A stretch of DNA of 64,000 bases from Emmonsiellopsis sp. PD_33 (Eukaryota > Ascomycota > Eurotiomycetes > Onygenales > Ajellomycetaceae). Below, piece after piece: positions 1-12,384 of the stretch (within the stretch, counting starts at the first letter, position 1; each line of letters begins with the position of its first letter). The stretch is taken from the NCBI GenBank assembly GCA_032988165.1, contig JANTQF010000022.1, positions 124,001 to 188,000 on the forward strand, in the 5' to 3' direction. Made by a program: the position numbers and the translations under genes. Under the pieces are notes generated by a model. The model saw only the letters and a list, made by a program, of their open reading frames with translations. It had not been told where the DNA came from and made no database searches.

Positions 1-686
1 TACCGATACAGAACATATTGAGCAGCGTCAAGAATATCTTTCTCGGCAATGAGAAACAGAGCCCCTTATTCATATACAGCCAAAAGGCGCGCCGATGGCC
101 AAAGCTGAACGGGCTCGCAAATAATCCCGTCTGTTCACCGCTAAAGGGGGTAAAGAAAAGGGTGTGTTAGTCTGAACCTTGCCTGAGATTTTCTGCCTCA
201 AAATTGGGCCCTCGCCATTAAGCGGAGGAGATTGCTGAATGGCAGATGCGATGACCCACGCAAGAATCAATAGGGAGACAATGATCCCAATCCAGGAACC
301 GAGGGCAACAATTATTCCTGCAATTTGTGTAGCGGGAAATATCGACCACCCTCCTCCCCCTCTCAACCCCCCTGGGAAAGATGATCTCTAAACCACTTAG
401 CTGTCGAGATCCCCTTGCTTTTTACGCGCCTATCAGGACAATGTTGTTTCGCCTTTTAAGGACGGGCTGTTGCTCCCCTAAAGGCTAAAACTTTCCCTCT
501 GGAGGAGTTCCAGCCTTTGGATTTATGACGGTGCCTAAGAGAGGCTTGATCTCTCTATCTTTGCCTCCTTCTACTTCATTACTTCACCCAACTTTTCTGA
601 TCTCATAGTATCTTTTCTCGGGTCATTGTCTTCTTCATTGAGTTCCATGTATATCCAGGCCATTACTTTTCAGCATGCAGCGCTAG
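1..686. other. No supported gene; left-edge spacer
   Basis: I see no convincing gene here. A 98-codon frame on the minus strand (70-366) has a hydrophobic stretch near its N-terminus, but it opens with TTG rather than ATG and has no recognisable family or splice context. From about 640 the sequence leads into the decayed gene that follows. In that gene's reading frame an ATG at 675 is followed three codons later by TAG at 684-686. Confidence 0.5.
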
Positions 687-2357
687 GCCCCGCCCCCGTC
701 AGTCAGTCTTCATACTCCTCACTATATCCTCAGTCAGCCGCTTCCCCGAATCCTTACTCGTGAACCTTACCGAACAACTGGCTCCGCTCTCCATTCATCC
801 TACTATGCAAAACATCTAGTGAGGTGGAACATAAGCACCGATGTCAAAGAGGCTACAGCTGATACCCACTTGAAGAAGGATCCCTTGGATGCTGATGTAC
901 AAGTCATCTTGCAAAGCCCATTCCGTGTCAAGGCAGAACATTATCTTTGCGGTGATGAGCAAAGTGTTTGTGGTAGATATTCCCACAATGCTTTGGAGCC
1001 CGTAACAGCTGTAGCATACCTGCATGGTCTCAGGGTGCGTTTTGGTGACCACAAGGCATCACAAGAGAACCACAACTCAAAGACCAAGCATTATATCCCA
1101 GATTTTGCTGGCATGTTTTGCCCCGCCCTGGACTTTACAGCCCTAGCAAACCTTACAAAGGATAACCCCAAGCACCAGCCGCAGATGCGGATCGTGGGGG
1201 AAGCAAAAACCCACTGGAAACACAATTTGACACAATTCTTCAAGGCGGCTACAAAAGCCGAAGATAAAGATAAAGATGAAACACACCTTCGGCATGCTCT
1301 AGGTCTGCTCCTCCTTCCTACCCTGTTTACATTGATTAAGGCTGAATTTTTTCTAGGCCAGATTGCAGCCTATATGCACCTATTCGAAATGCGATTCGCC
1401 TTCCTAACGACGTACGATTGTACTATTTTCCTCATGCAAGATATTGTCGGCGAAGACAATGAGCCTGTACTCTACTTCACGGAACCCATACGGGCGCAGC
1501 CAGAGAATGAAAACACCCCTTCTGTCCGGCAATACCTCTACTTTCTCATGCTCTGTGCTTCCCAGAGTGACAACTTCAAATTCATCAATACTACTCCCTT
1601 CGATGAATGGGTTGTTGGTGGTGCGGCAGATCTCCCGAAATATCAGGTTCCAATGACACCTGTAACCAGACATCCATTGATCCTGGACATCTTTTACCAA
1701 ATGACGCCAGCGCCCAGAAGTGAAACTTCAGAATCAGAGCCGATGCCACTGTACATTACTCCCTCTAGGGATTGGTAGAGCACAACACTACAATATCCAA
1801 GCAAGCGTATTTACAACTCGACGACTGGCCAGTACGTTATAATCAATAATCAGACCATAGACGTGGAACTCTTCGGTTAGGCTGGAAGCGAGGATGGTAG
1901 CAACCACGACTCAGGGGGTGACAGCAACAAGAGTAGCGGGCATGATAATGGCAGGGGCAGTCCAACCCGACATGGCCACGCACCCATCAAAACAACGGCC
2001 CACAATCGACTCAAACTATCTGGGCCTGGGTTGAAGTCTTCGAGCAAACGGTCCTTCGCTGACAGAATGATGGATGGGGGAAGCACGCCAACATCTACAC
2101 ACACTACCACGCCGGTTGCGCAGCAGGACATGCATCACAGCTCCGGTGGTCGTGGTTCTCACTCCTATATGCAACAAGGCCACTCACCGTCACCAGCAGG
2201 AAGGTTTGGCTCACAACAAGATCTTGCGTTGAGAGGCCGTGAAATTGGATACGAAGTTCGCCGTCCTTTTCCCCTTGGCCGGCGTATAGATAGGTCTCAA
2301 TATCTCCCTAGTTCAAGGGAGGCTGGAGGAAGAAAGAGTCCATTGTCAGACGCATGA
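687..2357 (+). pseudogene. Decayed PD-(D/E)XK nuclease-like fungal gene
   Basis: One reading frame runs from 687 to 2357, broken by TAG at 1776-1778 and TAG at 1878-1880. Another TAG (684-686) lies three codons after the only upstream ATG (675), so no intact start exists. The frame also holds an in-phase 54-nt intron (1303-1356, GT...CTAG). Removing it joins RHALG to QIAAYM. The order PDFAGMF, then a strand ending GEAK, then QIAAYM...FAFLTTYDCTIFL matches the fungal proteins with a PD-(D/E)XK-type core (Asp, Glu-x-Lys) that are expanded in Onygenales. The tail after the stops is disordered and rich in Ser, Gly and His, with a Thr-rich stretch (STPTSTHTTTP). After the final TGA another frame stays open to about 2535 with a Lys/Asp-rich sequence, which may be more of the same C-terminus after a frameshift. 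Family assignment comes from motif pattern only. An unusual multi-exon live gene is the alternative. Confidence 0.6.
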
Positions 2358-2738
2358 GAAGAAAAAGAAGGCAGTTGCCGCTGCTGCTGTGGACGCAAAG
2401 GCATTGGCCTATCATAACCAGCATCCGAAGAAGGATGACGATGATGATAAAGGAGATAGGAAGTCAATCAACATCATAACCACAGCCTTGAGCACCCGAC
2501 CAAGGAGAGCTAACAGGCGATGGGCAATTTGGTAACGTTAGGTCAACATTACCTTGTCCTACAAATTTTCAATGTTTGCTCCTTGTATAAACCATCTCGA
2601 AAATAATTTAAATTTGATAACTGCGCTTGCACCCACCCTTTGCAGTCATTGCGCTCCACCAGGGGGTACAGAGGTGGGTGCTTGGCCGCGGCCAAGCGTA
2701 GGCACGAATAGTATTCAAAACTTATTAATACTATGGAT

Positions 2739-4324
2739 CTACGGCAACTCGCACTCAATCAAGCTCTCAACGCCCTTCTCGACGGTCCAAATGTTCACAA
2801 TTTTCAGTCCTGCTGATGCAATAAGCTTACGCCATTGCTTCTCCGTACGTTCCTGTGAGCTAAATAGCGCCATCATAACGACATCGAGGCCCGTGGATTC
2901 CCAGTACGCATCAGTGCTTGGGATAACATTCTCGTTGATGAGAATCTTGCTGTAGCCTGGCTTCATGGCCGCGGCGAGCTGCTTTAGGATCTTGACGCCG
3001 ACTTCATCGGGCCAGTCGTGGAGGATCGAGTGCATATAGTATGCGCGTGCGCCTGGTGGTTCTGTCAGCATCCTGTTCTTTTTCTATCCTCCAACCCGCA
3101 TGAAAGGGAAGTTTGGCCATAACTTACCCTTGACAGGTTGTTCCGTGAAGAAGTCGTGCACCATTGTTTCGATATATTTGTCCGCCTTCTGCTTGGCCTC
3201 CTCAACTACATGGGGGAGATCCTGAAGAATTAATTTTCCAGGAGCATTTGACCACTTGCTGTGGAATTCCATAAGGTCGTGACCTAAACTTCCACCGACA
3301 TCGACGAGGAAGGCAGCATCATCGCCGGTATCTGCACCCTGGATAAGCTGTTTCTCTACAGGGAAGAAACCATGGTCCATCCAGCTAGGTCGACCCTGAC
3401 GATAGGCGCCCATGTGATGATTAAATTCAGTGCCAGTCTTCGGGTTTGCACCAAGATATTCGAAAAAGCTGAGGTTGGTCTTATAGCCGACATTGAACGC
3501 GCAATTTCTGGGATCCTGGGGGAGCTTGTAGTCGATTGATTTCAGGAACTCTGGCAGTGCGTTTGTTGCTTTCGTGACACACCCCGTCCTAGGAAATGTC
3601 AGTCTGGGAGAGCTTTGGTGGGTAATGGAAAGGAGGTAGCACACACATGCACGGGAACCCAACAGCGTAGATTTGAAGTGTCAAGGCCTTCGATATACCT
3701 GTCGGTTTGTATTCATCGGGGCCGGCCTCAGCGATGACCCCGACAGCAGCCATATGCTTCATGATACGACCTGCCAAACCATCAGCAACAGCTTGCAATT
3801 ACCATCCACGAGATACAAGTTTGAACAACAGAGAAGAACAAGGGGTATACTCACTCAACATTACCGCGTCACAATTCGTCGCAGCGGCAATGTCTACCAC
3901 CCTTTTCGGTCCGTCGCCCTTGCCCAGCTCCACAAAAATGCCCCGTTCAATTGCTGTTTCGATGGAAGCGAAAGCTGCGGCCTAATCCCCTCGCCGCGAA
4001 GAGATCGCGAATAGTTAATCGATGTTCTCAAGCTTGTCAATGAATTATGCGCGCGATACGTACGTCTGACCAGCAGTACCTAATCATAGCTTCGCGTGGA
4101 GTCTCCAGCGCATAGACAAGGGACCGAGCGGACTCCAGGAGCTTCATGCGAGCTTTAGGGTCTTCCTGTACAAAGTCCTTGCCATAGGAAGCCACCTCTT
4201 CGAGAAGATGGGGAACTTCCTTGGGGGCATTGGGCGAGACAGCAATGCGAGGGTCGAGATGAACGACCCCATTCCCGTTGGCGGCGGACCCATTCTGAGC
4301 AGAAGAACCGTTTGCTTCCCCCAT
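2739..4324 (-). CDS. SAM-dependent O-methyltransferase
   Basis: This is a class I methyltransferase of the fungal O-methyltransferase family (sterigmatocystin-OMT-like), which methylates hydroxyls of small phenolic or polyketide substrates in the cytosol. Five exons join cleanly in phase: 4324-4064, 3981-3855, 3770-3647, 3588-3128 and 3052-2739, giving about 428 residues, usual for the family. The N-terminus holds the dimerisation helices (LETPREAMIRYCW, then the winged-helix RIMKHMAAVGVIAEAG). SAM-binding motif I is DVGGSLGHDL. The catalytic His lies in HSILHDWPDE, and VMMALFSSQERTEKQW follows as in related enzymes. The start ATG at 4324 opens an Asn/Gly-rich leader typical of this subfamily. 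It is the leftmost intact gene of an accessory run with a transporter, a flavin oxidase, a P450 and a regulator, which suggests secondary or aromatic metabolism. The substrate cannot be read from the sequence. Confidence 0.9.
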
Positions 4325-7187
4325 TGTATGATCTCTTTTGGTTGTGTGTTATTTCTCACGTTTGTTCGATGGTATAGGACAAGGTGTATGTTGTTTGGCT
4401 GAGGCAGGGATACGACAAGGAAGAAGAAAGGCACGACAACTGAACGACAGAAGATGGGGTTATGAACGAAGAGCACAAGGGGGAAGGGTGGGAAGGGCAG
4501 AATGAAAGCTCATTATCAATTCATATGCCGCGTCCGACGACCTGTTCAGGGGAAGCTAACAAGCGGGAAATAATACCCAGCACCGCACCCGTTTACCCAT
4601 TGTGGAGGCGGGGCCAGGTTCTTTTCTCCTTGACACTCCATCCCGGCAAGAGAATGTTCAATCCCGGGGTATGGCATCTGGGGCCTGGGTTTCCCGGTTC
4701 CGCTCTCCATTGTATTTACTAACCGTTGCGCTTGCAGCGCTGAGTTAGTGCATGTGGAATGCTTCCTCTGGTTGTTGGATCGACCTCAGACATCTTTGCG
4801 CAGATTCTCTGTGAAGGGCGAGCTGCATAATGAAGGATTTCGTTTCAGGGCCTGTTTCTCCTTGAAATCGTTTCGAGTTGGCGTTGGAAAAATAATGATC
4901 CTCCTCATATGTGGATAAAATCGCTGAAGTGCCCCTGCCCGACTGCCTAGTCCGCTAACGCAACGTTCAACAAGGATGCGAGTGCTTGATAGTATCGGTA
5001 ACCAGATAACTATTGATGATTGGTTATTACAAGGTTCTCGGAACTTCAACTTCTTGCCCACATCGCGCGCCAGCCTCGGGGCATTACTAAATTAAGGTTA
5101 ACCCCTTTTTATCCACAGCCCCGTTTTAGCCGCCTTGGACGCATAACGCAGACGTACGAGTGTCGCTTGCGAGTAGGGAATGCCACCGTTGTTAGGTCGC
5201 CGGCGGCTGGTGACATGGCTCTTTTATTTCCATACCCGGAATCATTTGGGCCATGACAGGTTTTGAAGCGCCGAGATGAAAAACTTTCACCAGTGTCACA
5301 TTAGTATTTGGTCAGCAATACTCACTTCAGACCTTCAGTTAAGTCACATAAAACATCGTATTTTGGTCTCTGATATATCCCGCTAGGATCATAGAGAACC
5401 TCTCCGGCACAGAACCATGGCAAAACAGGGGAGGATCGGACAGATAACAACGGGGAGAACCGGGGAGAAGCGCGGGAAAATGAAGCGAGGAGAACGAACC
5501 ACCGGCAACTTTCAGCAAACCTAATCGATCCCTCCCTTTTAAAGTGGAACGCAGACCTCGGACATCTGCTCCCGCTTTTAGTGACATCCACAGCAACTTG
5601 AAGTTAAGCTGACAGGTCAATACTAACAATTCCGGGAGAAAGTTGCAACAATGCGGTTGTGTGTGGATGGTCACCGGCGCCGGCTTCGTGTATGTGGAGC
5701 GGAGCATCATATTAGTTCTGGCTTCGGCCCAGACTGGCGGGGTGTTCCTCCACTTCATGTTTTGGAATACATGACTTCCACCCCATACGAACTTCGTGTC
5801 TTGGGTTTTTGATCTATACCTAAACATGCACCGCAGGCTAGTTGCTTCGCGGAAACTCTTCCGGCTTGGTCGGGAACAGGACTTCATCCGAACTAGCTGG
5901 GTTGACCCTGTTGATGGGATTCCCTCACCCCAAGGGGAGGAGAGGGGAACCTTGGTCCTTTCCCCTGGAGGCGGGATAGACGTTGGCAGGGATTGAGAAT
6001 TACCAGGATGGCATCTACCAAATTAGAAATAGAAGAAGTTCATCACTCCTCCAGAGAGTTGATTAATTTAGGTTCTGCTAGGTGCTACAATGTCCATAGT
6101 TCAGCACTCACCCCAACATCCCCCTTATAAATAACTCACCCCAACCTGCTACCTCCCTACTATGATGATTAATTAAAGATCTCTCTGCACGTACTAAGAT
6201 GATTGGAAAACCTTTCTCTCTCTCTTCGGCAGAAAATGATGGATCTCTCAGACATTCTGGTAAGAGAGGTAGATGAGGGTTCAAAGTGAGAGCATGGCTA
6301 AACATCAGCTACCGATGTCTGATAGTCACACGATATTTTCCAATTTAGTGGGTTTCACCAACTCATCCTGGTAATTATCTCCAGGGGAAATCCCTCCAGA
6401 TTCCGGAATGTCCCGGCCGGCGCTAGCATTAGAGCTTCGGTGGCCCGTGTGCAGGGGGTACTCGGCCTGGTATGAGTGTGTCAATGATCCATGGACCATG
6501 ACCGTGGTCGAGGGTTTTGCTTGATTTCTTCCCGCTCGTAAAGGGGGTTTGTTTCTTGACCGGTGAAAGAGCAGGTCCGTTTGAACGTAAAACATTCCTG
6601 CCTATGAGAAGTGTTTTATACCCCCTGCCAAGTCCCACTTATCGTTCGTAATATGGATGTCGTCTCGGTAAGGGGTGCGGAAAACCCGAATTGATGGAAT
6701 GAGATAAAAGAAAAATGTGCTCTCCCAGCCTCGATTTAGGAGTTGTCGTGGCTAATGAAACCAGGTTGCAGATCGCCGCCAGCCAACGGCTTTGCATATG
6801 ATGGATAGCTGATGAGCAGCGTTTTTCTGTGGCTTTCCCCTTCCCGCTCTCCTGGAATGTGCAGTCCCGCTGTCAGGGATGCCGAAATTCTCCCTCCCTC
6901 CCATCGGCACTCCCCTCCATCTCCTTCCCGTGTCCTGAGTTCCAATAGGACGGAGCGCTAAATACCTTGCGGGGAGGATGCGGCAGCAGCAATCTCTAAT
7001 TAATATTCCGATTTCCGTCTCCTTTTGCTCGAAATTTTCTCGCTTCATTCTTATTTGGGTCATTTGATATTTCGTTCTTTTGTGGTTCATCTTGTCAGCG
7101 TCAACGGACGGCCTTGCTCTTCCTTTTTTATTCCTTCTCCCACCTCGGGCCCCGTTCCAACGTTCGCTCACCAAAAACACCCACACA
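4325..7187. other. Gene-free spacer between OMT and rhodopsin-domain gene
   Basis: This 2.9-kb stretch holds the promoter of the methyltransferase at its left end and that of the rhodopsin-domain gene at its right end. The longest frames, for example 182 codons at 5339-5887 on the minus strand, show no family resemblance, no splice continuity and no domain pattern. I see no transposon relic or tandem repeat. Base composition is like that of the flanking genes, not of the CpG-free island further right. Confidence 0.5.
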
Positions 7188-8626
7188 ATGGATCCTAGAC
7201 CAGGAAGCCCGACGGATGATAAGGGGCCAATGCTCATGGCGGTGATGTGGAGTTTGACAGCAGTGACAATATTGATTGTTGCAGCTAGACTGACCATTCG
7301 AGCAACGATTGTGCGAAGTGTTGGCCTGGATGACTGGTTGATTGTAGTGGGAATGGTAAGATGCACTTTTGAAGCATTGCCTTGCCATAGGAGCCGGTCC
7401 TCTAATAGCCAGAAATACAGCTTATTGGAGTTGCGTACGTGATCGTTACAACACTCAATATCGCGGGTGGTTATGGCAAGCATCAATACACATTGGAACC
7501 CCCAGAAATCCAAAACGCGATCATGCTCAATTCCGTGAGCTTTATCTTTGGAATCCTCAGCTTCGCCATTCCTAAAATGGCAGTGGTGGCCATGTTGAAT
7601 AGGATATTGAATCCTAGCAAGACCCAGCGTATCTTCCTGTGGAGCTTGGTCAGCCTTGCAGGTGTGGTGTCGGTGGTGTGCATCCTCGTTCTCTTCACGA
7701 TGTGTCACCCGCCGAGGGCTCTCTGGGATATTCAGCTCCAACAACAGGGCGCTACCTGTAATAGTCCCTGGATTTTGATAAACTATGCCATCTTTACAGG
7801 AGGTGCGAGAACTTCCCGTTTCCCACCTTCGTATCGCGGACCGGACTGATTGACTGACGAAACTATACTGATAATACAGCATTATCCGCTTTTGTTGACC
7901 TCTATTTGTCGATATACCCTATCACCGTGTTGTTTAAGCTTCAGATGTCCCTGAGGAAGAAACTCGCTTTGAGCGCTGCGTTAGGTCTTGGCACAATGTA
8001 CGTGCATCCTTTGGATCATTGTTGAGAACAACTCATTGAACCGTACGTTCGCAATAGTGCCTCCGCCATGGCAATCATAAAATGTACCCAGCTGAAAGGG
8101 CTTGCCGACAAGTCGGATTATACCTGTAAGATTTCAGTCCATCTAAACGTAGGCTCCTACATTAGGCTAACCTGGTCAAAAACAGACGGTACCGCCGAAC
8201 TTGTAGTATGGACAAAGTGAGAATCTCAAATTGCTCCCTCATCCCATTCCGCGTCTCCCTAGTGCTCTGCTAACCCGATTCACGAACAGCATCGAAGCCG
8301 ACATCGTCGTCATTGCATCTTGTATCCCGACTCTCCAACCACTTCTCGAGCGATTGAGCCGCAAGGCAAACAGGTCTAAGAATAGCAAGGGGTACTACAA
8401 TAGCAGCAATGGGTATATGAACTCTTCGAGCCGGGGAACTAAGCGGCCTCATTTGCAGAAGAGGAGCAGCCTCTCTATCGCCAATAGCCAGGAGAGCATT
8501 CTGCCCACCCCCAATGGGCAAGCTGCTAATGAAGGCGGCCAAATTCGCCGAACGGACGACGTTGTAGTTGAGTATGAATTGCAGGGTCGAAAAACGCCTA
8601 ATGGGGCGTTTCCACCTCCCCGTTAA
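7188..8626 (+). CDS. PTH11-like fungal rhodopsin-domain membrane protein
   Basis: Multi-pass plasma-membrane protein of the fungal rhodopsin-domain group (PTH11-like), often annotated as an integral membrane protein or putative GPCR. Six exons join in phase: 7188-7355, 7421-7802, 7880-7997, 8058-8125, 8186-8216 and 8290-8626, giving about 367 residues. The ATG at 7188 precedes MDPRPGSPTDDKGPML. Hallmarks are VGLDDWLIVVGM after the second helix, TTLNIAGGYGKH in the extracellular loop, FGILSFAIPKMAVVAMLNRI, the TNIEADIVVIASCIPTLQPL segment that closes the seven-helix core, and a polar, Ser/Asn-rich cytoplasmic tail. There is no CFEM domain, unlike classical Pth11. It lies between the methyltransferase and the transporter, so it could sense or respond to the same compound, but many such proteins occur outside clusters. 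A 376-codon antisense frame over it is a shadow. Confidence 0.85.
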
Positions 8627-9509
8627 GGGTGATGGAAGGGAGGGACCTTCATCTCTATTTTGTTCGCTTTTTTTTCTTGTTGGCTGAGGGAGGAAAATCG
8701 GATAAATAAAATTGGGCCTCGACTATTTCCCTGATGTTTGATATATCTCCTTCTTTTTCTGTATCTAGACAGAAAAATGTCAGGGTTCTCCACGGCTGGA
8801 GTTTGTAAACCTTTTTCTCACGATTCGAGTCATCGTGGGGGAATTGGCCTCGGGTCAGCCCGATATGGTTGACTGCCGTAGCCCGCAGGCCATAATTAGG
8901 AGGAATGGGGCTATGTTATATAGAGTCACTCGATATAATAACAGGGCCTGATAGATCAAGCTGTCACCCATCGTATATATCCATGGGGTTCGTTGGATAC
9001 CTATTAACGTGCTGTCGAATTTTGGTGGCAGTAGACAGTGTCAACGACGCTAAATGGGCATTAGAATTGCCCATTGATGGTCCCTTAGCGGCGGAGTGAT
9101 GGTGCCGTCGGGGTAGGTATGGTAGGTCGACATTGATATGTCGAGAATGACAGCCAAGGCAGAAAGATGTGAGGTTAAAGATGGATGTCTTTCTGTTATC
9201 CATATCACGTGTTGAAAGTGGAAAAAGGAACCCCTGAGTGGCAATAGTTAGTTCCCCCTATCTTCGATGGAGCGCACATCGCGCTTCAAGGATATTAACT
9301 TTTTTACCAACTTTGTTATAAAACATATGTAATCGCGGAATTAAATTAAATAGTCTGCAGGATTTAAGTAGTTATATACGAAAAGAATCCCCAAATAACA
9401 TCGAAATCGAAAAAACCAACTTCCTGGTGATATTGGCCGTCAGCCAATTTTATACACTGACCTAATAACCAGGACACACAAACCCAATCCGACCAAGTCG
9501 GGGAGGCTA
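8627..9509. other. Convergent 3' spacer, no gene seen
   Basis: The spacer lies between the tail-to-tail rhodopsin-domain gene and the transporter gene. It becomes AT-rich towards 9300-9480, as expected for 3' untranslated regions. Short frames on either strand have no recognisable product. No tandem repeat or transposon relic was recognised. Confidence 0.5.
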
Positions 9510-11568
9510 TTATTTGTGGACAGACTCAACGTGCTTGACGGAGCCTTCACCCCCCTTGAGGTCTGCAATATCCAGCCTCTCGCGCGCCTCCCTAGCAGTT
9601 TGTGTCACGTAGCTCGGGAACTTCCTCGTCGGCACGTTGTTGTTGAACATCTCTTCGATCTCTTCCAAGGAACGGCCGCGCACTTCAGGAACACCAAAGA
9701 TAAGGAAGCAAACCACGAGAATGGTGGACCCAGCCCAAATATATCCTATCGGTAGAAAAGGAGAGGTTAGTTTGGCGCTAATTGCGTTATAAAGAGGACA
9801 AGGAAGAAGGGGTACGTACCGTATTTCCCTCCCCAGTTCATGTTGGACGGGTTGACGAAGTACGGTGCGGTGAACGTCGTGAGCCAAGCAAAGACAAAGC
9901 CGCACCCAGTCGAAAGACCCAAGCTGTGGCCACGTAGATTTTGTGCTGGAAGCTCGCCAGCAACAAGGTATGTATAGGCGGCCAGGCCAAAATTGAAACC
10001 AAACAGGTAGACGGAAATCAACGTGATATAGCCCCCGCTGAGGCGAGGGCCCTGGATGCTTGGAATGCTAGTAATAATAGCCAAGAGCAGCATCGATATT
10101 CCGCAAGTACTGGCACCAAAAATCATAACTTGGCGGCGTCCAACCTTGGTGATGAAGTACCAAGAAATGACTAGTCCTAGCAGACCAATGCAATTTGATA
10201 TTATTGTCCATTTGAATGGTTCTTGGACCCCGGACTACATCGTTGTTAGTATATTACCAGGACAAAGGGGAACAGAATATTTTTTGATGGTGACATACCA
10301 TTTTCAAGAAGTAGGCTTTAAATGCCAAAATGAACATGGCACCGACACCAGGGTTGCATAGGCCAACCCCGACTACGATCAGTGTGCGTCTAAGATTCGA
10401 ACCGCGGAACATGTCAAAGAAGGACGCCTGGGTTTTTGCTTCCAATTCATGTTGAATATTCAGTCTCATTTCCTCGAATTCTTGTCGGAGACCGATTTCG
10501 TCGGATGCCGTGTGTCGAATAAATCGAAGGGACTTCAGGGCATCCTCTTCCTTGCCGTGCAGTAGTAGCCATCTCTGTGAGGATTACCATTAGCAATATG
10601 AAATCGCATTGGTTAGAGAGAGTTTATTACTCACCGGAGATTCAGGGAAGAATGGAAGCATAAACACTAGGATGGCTGGCAGTCCGTAGAGACTATAGAG
10701 AGGGATTTGGTAGGCGAGCCTGCTCTCCATCTTCTCGGTAAAGGATATAATGACCTATACAGATCCATGTCAGTACAGGGAATAAGAAAAAAGCTGTATA
10801 GAAGGAATCGACATACGTATCCTATCGTAGTTCCGATAGTAATCCAACTCGCAATCAGCCCGAAAGACAGGCCTCTGAACTGCGGAGGTGCAATTTCCTG
10901 AACGTATACCATCGTAAAGCTCATCAGGAAGCCATTAGATATACCCATTAGAATTCGAGCAAAGTATAGAACACCGAAAGAGGTTGTCACAGCCATAGCA
11001 GTCACAGCCGCAATCAGGAGAACTGCCCCAAGCATTATAGAAAACCGACGGTTAAGGTATGACCCGATTGGGCCAATTAAGAAGGAAGCGATGAATGAAC
11101 CGAGCAACATGAATGAAGCAAATATTTGTTGGGGCCCAGTCTGGGAGGTTGATAAGTAAATTTACTTGTCCAATTTTTTAGAAGGGGAGAGTCGTACATG
11201 CATGTTCCAGCCAGCTACCTCGTCATGATATCCAAAAACCTGCGCCGGGGGGAATTGACATTAGATGGAAAAAGCCCAAATCTAGCACTGGACGTGACAT
11301 ACCATTAGAAATCCGGGCATGGCCTGAAAGCCACTAGACATTCCTTGATCATAGCCATACTATTACTTGAAGTCAGCATCAGTTTACCAACGAGGTTAGC
11401 AACGTAGCTTACCTCCAGGCATCCGAGGCCAGCAGCAACCACAAGAACGATAAATCTTCGGTTTTCCCAAAGACCAAGATCCCTTCTCCCGGTGTTGATA
11501 GGGTTTGCCTCGCGCTGATATTCGTCGTCAGACTCGATACCGCGCTTCTGATCTCCATTTGAAGACAT
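9510..11568 (-). CDS. MFS sugar-porter family transporter
   Basis: A 12-helix major facilitator of the sugar-porter family, located in the plasma membrane. Eight exons join in phase: 11568-11413, 11359-11303, 11239-11198, 11140-10817, 10754-10635, 10574-10299, 10234-9820 and 9745-9510, giving about 541 residues. The ATG at 11568 (MSSNGDQ) is preferred over one at 11616 because the latter adds only a short polar leader. Signatures in order are YGYDQGMSSGFQAMPGF after helix 1, SYLNRRFS in the helix 2-3 loop, PESP|RWLLLHG across an exon junction at the central loop, TKVGRR in loop 8-9, GELPAQNLRGHSLG, and PEVRGRSLEEIEEMF as the PETKG-type motif after helix 12. The pattern is nearest to alpha-glucoside or quinate-like permeases, but the substrate is not resolvable. 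It is divergent from the VAO-type oxidase gene with an 816-bp shared upstream region, so co-expression is plausible. Confidence 0.9.
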
Positions 11569-12384
11569 TTTAACTGCGTCCGTGGGGTGATTACTGTTAC
11601 CCCTGAGATGGATCACAGGTGTTAAAGTGGTATGACAGCCGATGCGGTGCTCCCGGAACGCACACCTCAGTCAAGAGAAGGCACAAGATAAAGAGCCAGA
11701 GATCCGCCAGCTACAAACTGTGGATTTGGATATTCGTAGAAACAGAAGCATTTTGCGGGTAGCTTTGAGACAGCTTATTTATTCAACAGAGCCAAGGGCG
11801 ATCGACGGAATCCTGGGGCCCCGGACTGCAGCTTAACTTCCGACCTGGGAATTCCGGGGTCTGGGGAAGACATGGGACTCCTCAGCAAAAGGCGTGGCTG
11901 TCCCTCTGTATTTGAGGGATGAGATGCCTTGATTGGTAGATGCCGTGCTGGATCCCGCCGGTGAAGAAGCGATGTCGACGGTTCAGGGGGCTATTTAGAG
12001 GGAGGTGGAGATGCGCTAGGGATTCATAACGCGCGAAGACGCCTCCAAACCACATTTTCACCGTCTGATGCCTCGTGCGGGGACAAGCTGAGGGGTAGCC
12101 CGGGCGAGAACTGCATGCTGTGGTTCAACATGGCGGAATGGTGTCTCCGACCGGCTAACTTCTGGTTGCCATCCACAATTCGGGTGCCGCAAAACGATGA
12201 CGATGGCCGGCATCGCAGCAACAATGACAGACACGGCAATGCAGGACTTGGCCGAACGAAAGACGATGCCGTCATGTTTTGCACTTAAAAGCTTTGGCTC
12301 CGCCCCATTTTTGAAAATGTCGACGAGACTCGAACACAGATCAATAGCCGGCTTCAGAATTCATTACAGAGACTCTGAACGAAA
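11569..12384. promoter_or_regulatory. Divergent upstream region, transporter and oxidase
   Basis: This 816-bp region separates the starts of the head-to-head transporter (minus) and VAO-type oxidase (plus) genes and must hold both promoters. I note GGGGTAG at 12092-12098. It is the same heptamer, in either orientation, that forms the arms of an inverted repeat upstream of the Zn2Cys6 gene (29051-29068) and occurs upstream of the P450 (26210-26216). No coding frame here is credible. Confidence 0.45.

Noticed and set aside
819..1778. The 319-codon frame at 819 taken as an intact gene
   Set aside because: It opens with GTG, not ATG. Coding-like sequence continues upstream of it and beyond its TAG, and an in-phase intron lies inside it, so it is a piece of a decayed gene.
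2344..2535. Lys/Asp-rich frame after the last stop of the decayed nuclease-like gene as a separate gene
   Set aside because: It has no start codon or homology. It is at best the frameshifted end of the same decayed gene.
5339..5887. 182-codon minus-strand frame in the OMT-side gap
   Set aside because: Composition is non-coding-like, no motif or splice-supported extension is visible, and it overlaps equally long frames.
6752..7882. 376-codon antisense frame over the rhodopsin-domain gene
   Set aside because: It overlaps a gene whose exons, splice sites and membrane motifs are clear on the other strand, starts without a supported context and has no recognisable domain.
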